Source: Nymphaea colorata (lineage: Eukaryota; Streptophyta; Magnoliopsida; Nymphaeales; Nymphaeaceae). From it: a stretch of DNA of 64,000 nt. Below are positions 1 through 9,620 of the stretch, one piece after another; positions within the stretch are counted from its first letter, which is position 1, and the number at the start of each line of letters is the position of its first letter. The notes below the pieces were generated by a model that was given only the letters and a program-made list of their open reading frames with translations, was not told where the DNA came from and did no database searches. The translations under genes were made by a program, and so were the position numbers. Location of the stretch: positions 19,545,035 through 19,609,034 of the forward strand of contig NC_045149.1 of assembly GCF_008831285.2 (NCBI RefSeq), in the 5' to 3' direction.

Positions 1-533
1 CATGAATATGAGTTTATATTGGATCCAGATCAGACCCATGGAGGCATGAAAGATTTGTTGTTGAGTATTTACCTAAAACTATTAGGTCTGTAATTAGGAT
101 TTTGGTAATTTTGGTGGTGGACTTGGAATATGAAGTAAAGGCTAGGCCTGAATATAAAAAGTATCCCCACTTTGTGTTCTCTTTCAAATAAATGCCCAAG
201 AGAAGGTAGGATGCTTACAATTGCACCGAGTCCATTTGTCTTCTCCACAAATCCAGGTGTGGAGAGGCAGTGGCCCCATGTAACTGTAAGTAGAACTTTT
301 TCTTTAAATTCAAAAATGGATACAGAAAGCTCCACTTTATTTTAATAAACAGGCTCCCCATCTTTGTCCTCTTTCGTCAATGGACATTGCTTGAGCTGAT
401 CCGACCCGAAACTCGACTACCCACTAATTTTAAATTTTTAAGAGGTACCAATATGTAAGTGAGAAAAATTACTCTGAAATATTAATATAAAAATAAAAAG
501 TTTTTTAAGATCTATACAAACAGTTGTCCACAT

Positions 534-703
534 CAGTGGTGGTGGCTGATGTGGGCAGTTGCCTACACCAGCCTCACATAATTTAGTTTAATATATATGT
601 TAATGTTTTGATATATTTGATTGTTATACATGTACATGCCTAGAGAAATTATAGGTATTGAATGAGTGCCCCTAGCAAAAAAATTTTTTGGCTCTGCTAG
701 TGG
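534..703. repeat. Repeat family A, copy 1 (hAT-like MITE candidate)
   Basis: It opens with CAGTGGTGGTGGCTGATGTG, continues with the family core GTGGGCAGTTGCCTACACC, and closes with TTTTGGCTCTGCTAG. Its AT-rich middle (from AGTTTAATATATATG through GATATATTTGATTGTTAT) nearly matches copy 2 at about 61962-62174. The ends are roughly inverted (CAG..GG.GGC / GGCTCTGCTAG). No transposase is encoded, so this would be a non-autonomous element. Confidence 0.5.
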
Positions 704-1689
704 TCCCCACTTAGCCCATATATGTCTTCGCCTCTGCCTACTGGTTGGGCTGAAACTGGGAAGGATTATGGTCACTTTAACATTTAGAGAACCAGATCCA
801 AAATCAGAAATGGTTAGATCTGTGTGGCTGTCCAATTTTGGACCTGGATCCGATTCCTTTGCATCCATACTTTCCAAAACTGACCCGATCCATGACTGCA
901 CATGCCTACTTTCCGAAAGATGCTTTGTCTTGCTTCAAAAGATGCCGTGGTTAAACAATTAGGGCATATTACCTTTCTACGTTGCTTAAAGCAGGATGAG
1001 AGATTCTTTTGGTTGGGACTCTTGCAGAAGAAGCTATAACTTGAGTTTGGATCTCTTCAACCCTGGTCACGACACCCTACTACTTTCGTTTCTCGTGGAT
1101 CTGATCTGAGATCAATGAGAATCTCAAATCCAAGTCGTTCATTTATCTTTCGAAATTTTAAAGGATTATCAGATTTTGACATGAATTAGAATTTATACAT
1201 AAATTTTTTGAACTACAATCGGGTTTGACAAGAGTAAGACATGTAGCTTGCATATAAATAATTGAGTTGGATCCATATAGGCTGGTGGATTTGAGACGGA
1301 TCCATGTACGTTCCTGGATTCAGACTCAGAATTTTGGTCGGTTAAACCACATTATGAGTCTAAGTCCAACTAAGAACCAAATTCTTTTGTTTTAATCAAA
1401 TTCGACTAATGGGGACAATTTTAAATCTTAGTGACCCATTGACACCTGCAAATGGAGAGAAGATAGGAATGAATCAAATTAGCTAATGCTATTTGTTGAA
1501 AGCAGCACAGACAAGCCCTATTGTTTGTGTATAGCATTAAACCAATGCAACAATTAATTCATGTAAAAGTTACCAAAGCATTGAAATAATATTCTTAAAA
1601 AAAAAAAGCCAAACAACGAACAATATAAATGTGTAGCAACATGTGAACAAATTATTTTATCTGTAATTGTATAACACTCAAAAAGTTTA

Positions 1690-1870
1690 GTCATGTATTG
1701 AAAATTGTGAGAGATTTTTAAGAGCTTATAAGTAGGGTTGTTAAACTCAATTGGTTGTCACTGTTCTTAGTGTTTTGAGACTACTTTATAAAAACTAGTT
1801 AGGGGATGGGTTGCAATCCGTCAAACCAAGTGCCTGAACTCGATATGGGTTGAACCGTTACAGTGGTGTT
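1690..1870. repeat. Repeat family B, copy 1 (LTR-like relic)
   Basis: The phrases GTATTGAAAATTGTGAGAGA, TTTAAGAGCTTATAAG and CTCGATATGGGTTGAACCGT have counterparts in the same order at 35730-36060 and 49255-49400. The copies are degenerate, with no coding sequence. The family could be a solo LTR or another non-coding dispersed repeat. I could not define its ends. Confidence 0.4.
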
Positions 1871-3122
1871 AGAATTAGTATGCAATTATGATAACAAATA
1901 TGTAATTAATGTCGAGACAAACTAGCCCGCGGGTATGGGTACAGAGATGTAGGTATGGCACAACGAGGGGCATATATGTGCATACCCAAAAATTATATAA
2001 AGAGTTTAAAATTAAAGCAAAATTAAATGAAAAAAGTAATATAAGTAAAAACTGTTAAAACAAAAGGAAAACCGAATTAGACACCAGTTAGACCAAGTAG
2101 AATTAAGTAACTTGTGTCGTTTGTCGTCTAAAAAAGTATCCAGGTGTATCCTCTAAAGATTTAGAATACTTAATGTTTCATTAATCTATTATAAAGATTG
2201 GAGTGGATTCCTGAAACACTAAAACTAAGTGTTCATAAATCTGCCTTAATTTTTAGGGCAGATTTATGAAATAATTACTAAATGTTTTATTTACCAAACA
2301 ACCCCTAAAAGAGGAGAAAAATTAAGTTTTTATAAGATATGATGAATGCAAACATGTGACCGTTTCATAAAGTAATACATGAACTGCTCATTTTCGTATT
2401 TGTTTCACCCAATCATAAAAATAATATAAATTTTCTCACAAACTAACATTCATAGGAAAGTGTGTGAAATAAACAAGGGCTAAGGTATTCAACCCAGAAA
2501 ACAGAAAATTGAATCAACAAATTAAAGATCAAAACAACATAATGAATAAATAAGAGTATTCAATTTAAGTCTTCTAGGAGGGCATTTGATAGTATTGGGC
2601 ACAAGATCCAAAGGTAATTTGAGAACATTGAGAATCTCAAATCCACAGATTGTAAGTTCGACCCCCCAACCTCAAATATGAGGTTTTGACAACAAATTAA
2701 AATTAAGGATCTCAAATCTTGATTTTTTTTTACATTATTGTAAAATATGGATTATGGTGGGTCTCACATAAAAGAAATTGTAACCTGAATCACAGGCTAT
2801 CAAACACGCCCATTGTTTACATAAGAATGAAATTTTTTTCCATGTTTGCATGGGTTGTGAGGTGTCATGGAGCTGGCGTGAGAGCGGCATTAAACACTAG
2901 CTTTATTTCTCAATAAAAAAAAAAAAAAAATCTGTTCAAGGCCATGTTGCATGCATCTTGGTTTTTCATATTTCTCCACAGACTGAGATATGGCATGGTT
3001 CTCTCTCTCTCTCTCTTTGCTGGAAAAATAATTCTTACATTAATGAAACATGAAACCTGAAGGAGATTGGAGACCGTTTTCCAGAGAAGATCCAAACCCA
3101 ATTTTGGGCCCCGAGGTTCGTT

Positions 3123-3137
3123 TTTAGTCCTGTATCG
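3123..3137 (+). promoter_or_regulatory. Upstream sequence element (USE) of the U2 gene
   Basis: TTTAGTCCTGTATCG lies about 66-80 bases upstream of the U2 start. Plant snRNA genes carry a USE with consensus RTCCCACATCG; here GTCCTGTATCG matches 8 of 11 positions. The identical 15-mer occurs upstream of the U5 gene, which supports function. The 32-base gap to the TATA box fits the spacing of RNA polymerase II plant snRNA genes rather than the shorter polymerase III spacing. Confidence 0.75.
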
Positions 3138-3169
3138 AAAGATTTTGGGCAGTGGGCCAGTGGGATGAC

Positions 3170-3176
3170 TATAAAA
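3170..3176 (+). promoter_or_regulatory. TATA box of the U2 gene
   Basis: TATAAAA is centred about 30 bases upstream of the first U2 nucleotide (A3203), the usual place in plant polymerase II snRNA promoters. Confidence 0.8.
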
Positions 3177-3202
3177 CGAGAGGAAGGGGGACGGTTGAAA
3201 GC

Positions 3203-3399
3203 ATACCTTTCTCGGCCTTTTGGCTAAGATCAAGTGTAGTATCTGTTCTTATCAGTTTAATATCTGATACGTGGTCCATGTGATCACACGATATTAAATT
3301 AATTTCTTGTGGGGGAGGTTGGCCGCCACCGGTAGCTTGCTACCGGGGCCTCCTCGAGCGTCGCCCTTGCGTTGCACTACTGCTCGGGCCTGGCGCGCC
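3203..3399 (+). ncRNA. U2: U2 spliceosomal snRNA
   Basis: The RNA starts with the invariant ATACCTTTCTCGGCCTTTTG and contains GTAGTA (3236-3241), the sequence that pairs with the intron branch point. It then carries the conserved TATCTGTTCTTATCAGTTTA and ATATCTGATA stem-loop II region. The 3' half keeps the stem-loop pattern of U2, ending in the GTTGCACTAC loop region and a GC-rich closing stem. About 197 nucleotides agrees with the roughly 196-nucleotide plant U2. The probable Sm site (AATTTCTTGTGG, near 3301-3312) has a C inside the U tract, which is slightly unusual. The 3' end is estimated from the 3' box just downstream. The RNA functions in the U2 snRNP at branch-site recognition. An upstream element, a TATA box and a 3' box are all present, so a functional gene is more likely than a retro-pseudogene. 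Confidence 0.95.
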
Positions 3400-3404
3400 C
3401 CTAC

Positions 3405-3419
3405 CAATATCTAGTTAAA
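3405..3419 (+). terminator. snRNA 3' box of U2
   Basis: CAATATCTAGTTAAA fits the plant snRNA 3'-end signal CA(N)3-10AGTNNAA, with a six-base spacer. It lies immediately after the predicted end of U2, where the 3'-processing signal is expected. Confidence 0.8.
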
Positions 3420-3990
3420 AGTTTATCGACCTATTACTAGAGCTTCTGTCTTACCACCTATTTCAAAGCTAGTTTCCAACATTTCTTGGTCCAAACTTTG
3501 TTCCAAGTTCTCAATCCGAGGTCCTCCTAGAAAGTGTGGAGACGACCATTTAAACCGTGCATGAACCTCTACTTTTAGAGCTTAATCGTTTTACGCATGC
3601 TTTGAACCTCGACTCATTCACTATGATAAAATTTCAGACAATGGTTCAAACATCAAACCAGATCCAGACCATGTTAGTAAAACGCAGCCTGGTTTCGGGT
3701 TTTTCTTGCTCTTGGATCCATGTTCCGATAGAGTAGTCCCGACCTTCCTTTCGGCGCCTTGGATCGTGGGTTTTAAGTCATTTGGAACGTACAGATCCGT
3801 TTACCATCCAGATCAAATCCAAACCTCCAGGCAGAGATCATTCATATACACAAAAGGCGGTACTCAGATGCGTTATCAACTAGGCTCGAGGTCCGACTGG
3901 ACAAAAAGGGAAGAAGGAAGCAAAACAGAAATCGCTACGCGGTTTAGCGACGGAAAGAGAGGCGGGGATTCCCGAGTGATTTTCGTTGCA
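3420..3990. other. Spacer between U2 and U5 genes
   Basis: Non-coding spacer. An open frame runs through the right part and into the U5 promoter, but it has no homology I recognise and crosses promoter elements. I see nothing else supportable. Confidence 0.6.
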
Positions 3991-3992
3991 AG

Positions 3993-4007
3993 TTTAGTCC
4001 TGTATCG
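3993..4007 (+). promoter_or_regulatory. Upstream sequence element (USE) of the U5 gene
   Basis: TTTAGTCCTGTATCG is identical over 15 bases to the element upstream of U2. It lies about 74-88 bases before the U5 start and 35 bases before the TATA-like AATAAAA. Confidence 0.75.
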
Positions 4008-4042
4008 TTCTTTAATCGTACCCGAGGGCGCTGGCAGACGTC

Positions 4043-4049
4043 AATAAAA
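4043..4049 (+). promoter_or_regulatory. TATA-like box of the U5 gene
   Basis: AATAAAA sits roughly 32-38 bases upstream of the U5 start. It is a weaker match than the U2 box, but its position relative to the upstream element is equivalent. Confidence 0.55.
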
Positions 4050-4080
4050 GGGACTTGGGGGTCGACGATAAGATTCACGC

Positions 4081-4203
4081 AGCCGCGTGGTGAGCACAAA
4101 GCGAACTATTCTTTCGCCTTTTACTAAAGAATACCGTGTGCTCGCCACTTAAAGCGGCATACGCATATTTTTGGAGGGTCTTTTCTCTTTTCGAGAAGAA
4201 CCC
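4081..4203 (+). ncRNA. U5: U5 spliceosomal snRNA
   Basis: The sequence carries the near-invariant U5 loop I, CTTTCGCCTTTTACTAAAG (4111-4129), which aligns exon ends during splicing. Flanking GTGAGCACAAAG and CGTGTGCTCGCCAC pair to form stem I. A Sm site ATTTTTGG (4167-4174) follows AAAGCGGCATACG, and the molecule ends in a hairpin from GGGTCTTTTCTC to GAGAAGAACCC (4176-4203). About 123 nucleotides agrees with plant U5. The 5' end (AGCCGCG) is chosen by similarity to known plant U5 and could be off by a few bases. A TATA-like box, an upstream element and a 3' box surround it, so it is probably expressed by RNA polymerase II. It belongs to the U5 snRNP. Confidence 0.95.
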
Positions 4204-4206
4204 TAT

Positions 4207-4223
4207 CAATTTTCTCAGTTCAA
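4207..4223 (+). terminator. snRNA 3' box of U5
   Basis: CAATTTTCTCAGTTCAA fits CA(N)3-10AGTNNAA with an eight-base spacer, directly after the terminal hairpin of U5. The element architecture is the same as downstream of U2. Confidence 0.8.
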
Positions 4224-6930
4224 ATTTTATATGCGTCTAGTCGTCCGTCCTATTGCATCTGTCCGCAAGCCGAGGAGTTGTATGTCTTTATATAAGATGT
4301 TTAGGGTTCGTTTGGATATTCTTTACAAAACGTCTCATTAAATCATGGGTTTTTTAAAACTAAGTTTCTCTTTGTTTCTCAATCACAGTTCAAAAATGGG
4401 CATGTGAAGAAAATTTAGGCTCTGGCAAATTTAGGCGAGATGAGGTTCATTGTGTAGAGCTCTTGAAGCGACTGCGCATGAGCTGCTTCATTTACAATGG
4501 AAAAGAAATTGATTTCATATCCTCCATATGTTCATTTCTTTTGTTAAAAATCCGATTGAATGTCTTTTTACAAGCATGTGGACGACAGTTGCTTATTAGA
4601 ACATACGAATGGACATCATTCTCTATTTGCCATCCTCAAGCTTTTGGGGCATCACGACTTCTCTATTTTCTTTTGTAGTGATGCTCGTTCATATTGGATT
4701 TTGTGCACATTTCATTTTGTTAGTGTTTGAGTTTGTGAATTTGAGCATTTTCCACAATTAGAGTCATTCAGACATCTTTTATATATTTTTTTTGTTCTTT
4801 CTCTCTTATCTATGTTTCTTGTATTCTGATCCACAGTAGGTGATAAGTAGAATCCATCAGACATCTTCTCTATTTTCTTTATTTTTTTTTCTCTCTTGTT
4901 TGTGCTTTCTGTTGCAATATTTACTGATGAATTGGCAGTGAATGCGAGGGCATCTTGAATGCATTTTTCATTTCAAGTGTTCCGCACTTTTTCGGCTTAT
5001 TAAATGCAGCTGTTTATATGACATAAGTTTTGATTCTCTTATGTGATGGGATAAGTGGCTTTCATGTTGATCGTTTTTTGGTATATGGCTTTTTTCTTAT
5101 AAAAACATAAACACAAATATGTAATGCATATCATGAAATTATTTTCTTATTTTGTAGCTATAAATTAACTACCTTGAAATCTTTCTAAAACCATTTTTTG
5201 TCATGTTTTGAGAAGTAAACCTTGTTTTTGTGGTGGAATCCAAACACACAAACCAAGTTATCAAAATTAATTAAAAAATTGGTTTTTACAAAACCAAGTT
5301 TTCACAAAACCCATTTTTCAAGGTGTCATCCAAACGCTGCCGTAAAAGATTTGTTAACCGCCTATTTTGATCTTGCTCTTATGAACGGCAGTTGAAACGA
5401 GAACGCGTGGATGGGGTTGGACTTCACTTGGAACCTTTGGATCTCCAACAGTGTCTCTTCTCCTTGTAAATTGTATCCGGAAAAGCTAAAGGTTATCTCT
5501 CAATAGCGAGCGGCGCTACACAAAATAGCTTCTTTTTTGTGCTATTTTGTGTTCGTTTCTCCCAATTAAGAAAATGCATTATTCATACTTGAAAATACAG
5601 ATCGAAAACCAGAGATGCTAATGGCTTGCGATTTCTCTTCTAGGCCCACCTGCAGCGGCATGTATTCATAACGTTAATGAAAGTATAGAACACCATAGCT
5701 CTAGAGATCACACCTGCCTTTCTTTTGCCCCATTTGATCGACAGACAAGATTTTGAAGTTGGAGCCAGAATCCGGCTGCAGAAGGCATAGATTATTTTCC
5801 AAACTTCAATTGTGTATTAAATGCTAATAAGCCGTTTACATAGACTCCAACCACCTAAAGGACGACTGTTTTCATATTGATTTCATGGCCCGACATACTT
5901 ACATTGCTAAATTTAGATGGAAAAAGAAGAAGAAAAATTAAACTTGACATGTCCTCACACCTTGTGCAATGACAAATCCAAGTGTCCCCAGCAAGCCCAA
6001 CGTTAAATAAGAAGGTGGAAAAAAAAAACGAAGAAAAGGAAACAAAAAACTACTGAAAAACTAAGCAGACTGCAACAAGCAGGTATTAATTAATGTGCAA
6101 AACTTTAAAACCACGTTCCAGCAATCAAAGTGACAGGTAGTACGAAATGGGAGTCGAGTAGAGATGTCCCAACATTAATTCGAGTGCCAATGACAGCGCC
6201 ATTCGGCTCCCTTGCAGCTGCAGATTCCGGATGCTGTAACCGTAGATTCAATAAAAAAAAAATTGATGAAAAAGCCAGATTTGTTCTCTTCCTGCACAAC
6301 TGTCTATATCAGTAATCTTTACAAGTAAAGCCAAGATGAACAAAACCTTTACTTATTAATAATGGCAGAATGATCTAAACCTTCCGAGAAAGGGTTGTGA
6401 GAACCATATTTTGGCTGAAACGTTACTCTTTTTCAAGGTCGATTAGTATGGAGTTGATTGATGAATTAAACCTTTATGCCGATCTTCTTGCACAGTAAAT
6501 TAGTGTGAGTCTTAAGCTGGCTCGAATACGATTAGCGGGGATTTCTCTCCCATTAGTACGAGGGAACAAACATGTCATCTGCCTTACATTTATGGCGCGA
6601 TGCATTGAGGTGCGTGCCAACATCTATAGCCGATGAACAAGTGAAACTAAGAAGTAATTCCGAGACTGCACATGTTCTTTCCCATCTTCTGACTCCCATC
6701 AAAGGAAGGAGTAAATGAAAGACGTTCAAAAAACTGTTTTGCAGCATCTTGTATCAAGAGAAACTGCTGCTGCCTGCCTGTCTCCTTTGATGCAGTCCAG
6801 GGGCTAAGCCGAAAAGCCAACTCTTGCTTTGATCCGGTGTCAGCCAGGAAGTAAAGGCGTTGGCTGTCCGATCTGATCTACCACTTTATCTAGAAAGATC
6901 AGATCTCCGTTCAGTAGTCCACCATACTTC
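4224..6930. other. Intergenic region between U5 and the GRP cluster
   Basis: No supportable gene. A possible roughly 1 kb insertion is bounded by GGTTCGTTTGGAT (about 4307-4319) and the inverted ATCCAAACGCTG (about 5328-5339), a pattern common at ends of plant non-autonomous elements, but the ends are short and no target duplication is clear. The interior is T-rich and non-coding. From about 6640 to 6900, phrases such as GCACATGTTCT, CTTCTGACTCC and ATCTTGTATCAA recur near 15240-15430, suggesting an old duplication of upstream sequence. Confidence 0.45.
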
Positions 6931-6934
6931 CATG

Positions 6935-7402
6935 CTTGCTTCCCATGCGACACACATCAACTTTCCAAGCTAAAACGCAGGCGACTTGGTGTCATCCCTA
7001 CTGTCTCACTTTCACATGGGTTATGGCATTGGTTATAGATTGTTTTAGACCCTACATAGAATTTACATGCACAGAGTCCATTTGATTTCACTTATGATTC
7101 TTCAATTTCCAAGGACTTGTGTTACTGTTAAAAAATGTAGAAAAACTAAAACATAGAACAGTAAAAGACTTGCTTCCCATGCGACTCACATCAACTTTCC
7201 AAGCTGAAACGCAGGCGACTTGGTGTCATCCCTACTGTCTCACTTTCACAAGGGTTATGGCATGTGTAATAGATTGTTTTAGACCCTACATAGAATTTAC
7301 ATGCACAGAATCCATTTAATTTCACTTATGATTCTTCAATTTCCAAGGATTTGTATTACTGTTAAAGAATGTAGAAAAACCAAAAAATAGAACAGTAAAA
7401 GA
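6935..7402. repeat. 234-bp tandem duplication upstream of GRP-A
   Basis: Two head-to-tail copies (6935-7168 and 7169-7402) begin CTTGCTTCCCATGCGAC and end AACAGTAAAAGA. They differ by scattered substitutions and small indels, for example GGCATTGGTTATAG versus GGCATGTGTAATAG. The duplication is recent and lies 160-630 bases upstream of the GRP-A TATA box, so it may have doubled regulatory sites. There is no coding content. Confidence 0.9.
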
Positions 7403-7514
7403 AGTATTGCCCACAATTCTTAAGCATTGTATGTGAAAATGGCATCCATCGAGGTACGCGATTGTTAGCAGCAACATCTATGGGCCAACAATTTCAGGAA
7501 AATGAATTGAAACT

Positions 7515-7574
7515 GCATTTATGATGGCATTGAAGCGCACCAACTGTCCACAGACCTGCTGCTGTATAAGTAAC
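7515..7574 (+). promoter_or_regulatory. Conserved proximal promoter block of GRP-A with TATA box
   Basis: The block runs from GCATTTAT through GGCATTGAAGCGC and the AACTGTCCACAG segment to GCTGTATAAGTAAC. Near-identical blocks precede GRP-B (11193-11256) and GRP-C (18501-18563). TATAAG is at 7565-7570, 114 bases before the ATG. Confidence 0.8.
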
Positions 7575-7678
7575 CCCATGCAGCCACTCTTACTCCCATC
7601 GCAGCGTCCTTCTCTCTTAGGAAAGAGTAGAGCATTGGGGAGCGAGTGTGTAGTGAGAGCGCGGGGAGAAAAAGAGAG

Positions 7679-8290
7679 ATGGAGAAGATGGGCTTGGTGG
7701 TAGCGATGGCTTCCCTTTTGGTGGCATTTGCATTCGCTAGGGACATGCCGAGCGACGCTGGTCTGAGAGACGAGAAAAACTTCATTGTGGGCAGCGGCAT
7801 TGGTGCCGCCGGAGGGATCGGCAAAGTCGCCGGAGTTGGCCCGTTCGGTATTCCGTTTGCCGGCGTCGGTGGTGGTGCGGGTGTAGGAGCCGGAATTGGC
7901 GCGGCCGGTGGTCTGGGTGGACTTGGAGGCCTCGGTGGGCTTGGTGGTGCTGCTGGAGGACTCGGGGGTGTAGGTGGGCTTGGCGGACTCGGGGGTGTCG
8001 GTGGGCTTGGTGGACTTGGTGGAGCTGCTGGGGGACTCGGTGGCCTTGGCGGGCTTGGTGGACTCGGTGGGCTTGGCGGAGGGGCTGGTGGGCTCGGAGG
8101 TGCTGCCGGTGGTCTTGGTGGGCTTGGTGGACTCGGCGGGCTTGGTGGGCTTGGCGGAGCTGCTGGTGGGCTCGGAGGTGCTGCCGGTGGTCTTGGTGGG
8201 CTCGGTGGTGTCGGCGGACTAGGTGGTGTGGGTGGCGGAGTGGCTGGCGGAGCTGGCGCCGGTGGCCTTGCTGGTGGTATCATTCCTTGA
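7679..8290 (+). CDS. GRP-A: secreted glycine-rich cell-wall-type protein
   Basis: A single-exon frame of 203 residues. The start chosen is the first ATG (MEKMGLVV), since the frame extends upstream only through non-ATG codons. Residues 1-20 form a signal peptide (hydrophobic VVAMASLLVAFAFA, cleavage probably before RDMPSD). A short conserved segment RDMPSDAGLRDEKNFI follows, a motif I associate with a known group of plant secreted glycine-rich proteins. The rest is glycine-rich: a GIGAAGGIG / VGPFGIPFAG linker, then runs of GGLGGLGG broken by GGAAGG, ending GGAGAGGLAGGIIP. Such proteins are exported and probably sit in the cell wall as structural material; this is inference from family. It is paralogous to GRP-B and GRP-C, with shared promoter and 3'UTR blocks. 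The opposite strand is open for 271 residues only because GGN codons read as CCN. Confidence 0.88.
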   Translation: MEKMGLVVAMASLLVAFAFARDMPSDAGLRDEKNFIVGSGIGAAGGIGKVAGVGPFGIPFAGVGGGAGVGAGIGAAGGLGGLGGLGGLGGAAGGLGGVGGLGGLGGVGGLGGLGGAAGGLGGLGGLGGLGGLGGGAGGLGGAAGGLGGLGGLGGLGGLGGAAGGLGGAAGGLGGLGGVGGLGGVGGGVAGGAGAGGLAGGIIP

Positions 8291-8299
8291 GCGGTGGTG

Positions 8300-8470
8300 G
8301 TTAGCCAAAGGATTAACCTGATGGTTTTGATCATTTCTATGTGATTTTTTATTTCTTCTTGCTTTCTTCTTCTTCTTCTTCTTTGTCATTTTTCTTTTTC
8401 CGGTTTGGCGTCTGTGAGTTCATGCACTCGTCTAAGTGTAGGAGCATGCACGCGACTGCAAGTTGTTACC
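8300..8470 (+). other. Conserved 3'UTR segment of GRP-A
   Basis: Downstream of the stop, GGTTTTGATCA, ATGTGATTTTTT and GTTCATGCACTCGTCTAAGTG recur in the same order downstream of GRP-C; the first two also follow GRP-B. This supports duplication of whole transcription units and marks the probable 3'UTR. Confidence 0.6.
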
Positions 8471-8614
8471 ATCAAAAGGCGTTGCGTGTTGTCTCCAGTA
8501 AGTCTCTTGTGAAGTGTAATACTTTTCAAGCTTTGAAATATTTCTCATGCATTCTATATAAAGTCGTTTCTCGTTGCTGATCTCTTAAGGTCCAAGCTAG
8601 AAACCGTAGTTTGT

Positions 8615-8617
<3 letters not shown>

Positions 8618-8695
<78 letters not shown>

Positions 8696-8696
8696 A
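8618..8696. repeat. Compound microsatellite (AT)n(AG)n
   Basis: About 50 bases of AT repeats are followed without a break by about 26 bases of AG repeats. Confidence 0.95.
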
Positions 8697-9040
8697 CAAT
8701 ATGGATGGTGTCTCTACTGAATCTTGTTGTTTGATACCTAGCTGCTCCAGTGCTTCACAATTCTGGTTTTACTGTAAGTGTGAAATGCCTGATTTGGAAA
8801 GATTACAGAAGCAACTGAACCATAAACTTCTGTACAGCTAGAAGCACGTGAGATATTGTCTGATTATTTTTTGTTATAATTAATAATTTTCCTCCTGGTT
8901 GTGTATAATTTAGTTAGTAAAGGAATGTAAAATGGGCTTACTCTAAGCATATGATACTCTTGTTTTTCCAATTATTCAAAACAGGTACAAATGGATCCGT
9001 CTTGCAGCTCCATAAGCTCATATGTAGCAAGGATGCTTAA
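8697..9040. other. Intergenic, nothing recognised
   Basis: Non-coding AT-rich sequence between the microsatellite and the FAR1 relic. It might include decayed 5' parts of the relic, but I see no homology. Confidence 0.4.
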
Positions 9041-9045
9041 TATGT

Positions 9046-9620
9046 TTGCAAGCACAAGTACAACAAAATAGTGAGGATAATGAAGGACAAGTGGTTGTAA
9101 TTAGAGATGATGAATTGTTAAACGAAAGTAATGATACAACATATGTGGAGTGTGAACATAACGAAGCGATTGAGATTATGGAAATTGATGATGAGTTAGT
9201 AGGTGAAGGAAGTGAGGCAATAGATGACGACGATGAGGGAATTTGTGTTGATGGAACAAATACCAAACAAAAGTTGCTGCCGAATGTTGATAGCAAATAC
9301 ATATGGAATGAATTTTGACAGTGATCTCAGTGCATATGAGTTTTACAATACATATGCAAGAGCAGGTGGTTTTGATACAAAGATACGTGATTCTAAAAAG
9401 AGAAATGGCGTTCTACATTGGAAGCAATTTTGCTGTAAAAAGAATGGTTTTACCAAACAAAAGAAGCTATCAGGGAAGGGAATATGCTACAAGAAAATGT
9501 GGTTATATGGCATGAATGTCTATCAAATTTGATTCTCAGAAAAATAAGTGGTTTGTGCATAATATACAGTTTGCACATAATAATCACTATTTACATTCAC
9601 CGTAAAAAATGTAACATCCA
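9046..9620 (+). pseudogene. FAR1-domain (MULE-derived) gene relic
   Basis: An acidic stretch (9046 to about 9290, residues such as DDELLNESND and EIDDELVGEG) leads into a FAR1 DNA-binding domain in the next frame: YGMNFDSDLSAYEFYNTYAR from about 9302, then GGFDTKIRD and WKQFCCKKNGF. The end of the domain appears in a third frame (TRKCGYMA, then a stop, then KNKWFVHNIQFAHNNHYLH to about 9600). FAR1/FHY3 proteins descend from Mutator-like transposases. Here two frameshifts and several stops break it, and no transposase or SWIM region follows, so this is a dead fragment. It lies between two tandem GRP genes. Identification rests on the domain pattern (FDS..AYEFYN.YA..GF and the HN.H zinc-binding end). 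Confidence 0.8.

Larger units (their letters stand above)
1..3100. other. Intergenic region, AT-rich, with decayed repeats
   Basis: I see no credible gene here. Short open frames are interrupted, have no recognisable domain and often lack an ATG. The stretch holds a repeat of the hAT-like family A (534-703), a degenerate copy of repeat family B (about 1690-1870), and many phrases built on GGATCC/GATCTGGA that recur elsewhere in the window. A CT run lies at about 3000-3018, just upstream of the U2 promoter. Confidence 0.6.

Noticed and set aside
2910-3233. Minus-strand frame crossing the U2 promoter
   Set aside because: Low complexity at the end and overlaps promoter elements of an snRNA gene; no domain.
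3420-4080. Possible additional small RNA gene between U2 and U5
   Set aside because: Only the U5 upstream element and TATA-like box could be recognised; there is no third RNA signature.
4307-5339. About 1 kb element bounded by GTTTGGAT / ATCCAAAC
   Set aside because: The inverted ends are only about ten bases and this phrase is frequent in plant DNA; mentioned only as possible within the gap entry.
7519-8334. Long antisense proline-rich (extensin-like) frame opposite GRP-A, with equivalents opposite GRP-B and GRP-C
   Set aside because: GGN glycine codons read as CCN proline codons on the other strand, so an open frame is automatic. No signal peptide, promoter or family motif supports it, while the plus strand has all of these.
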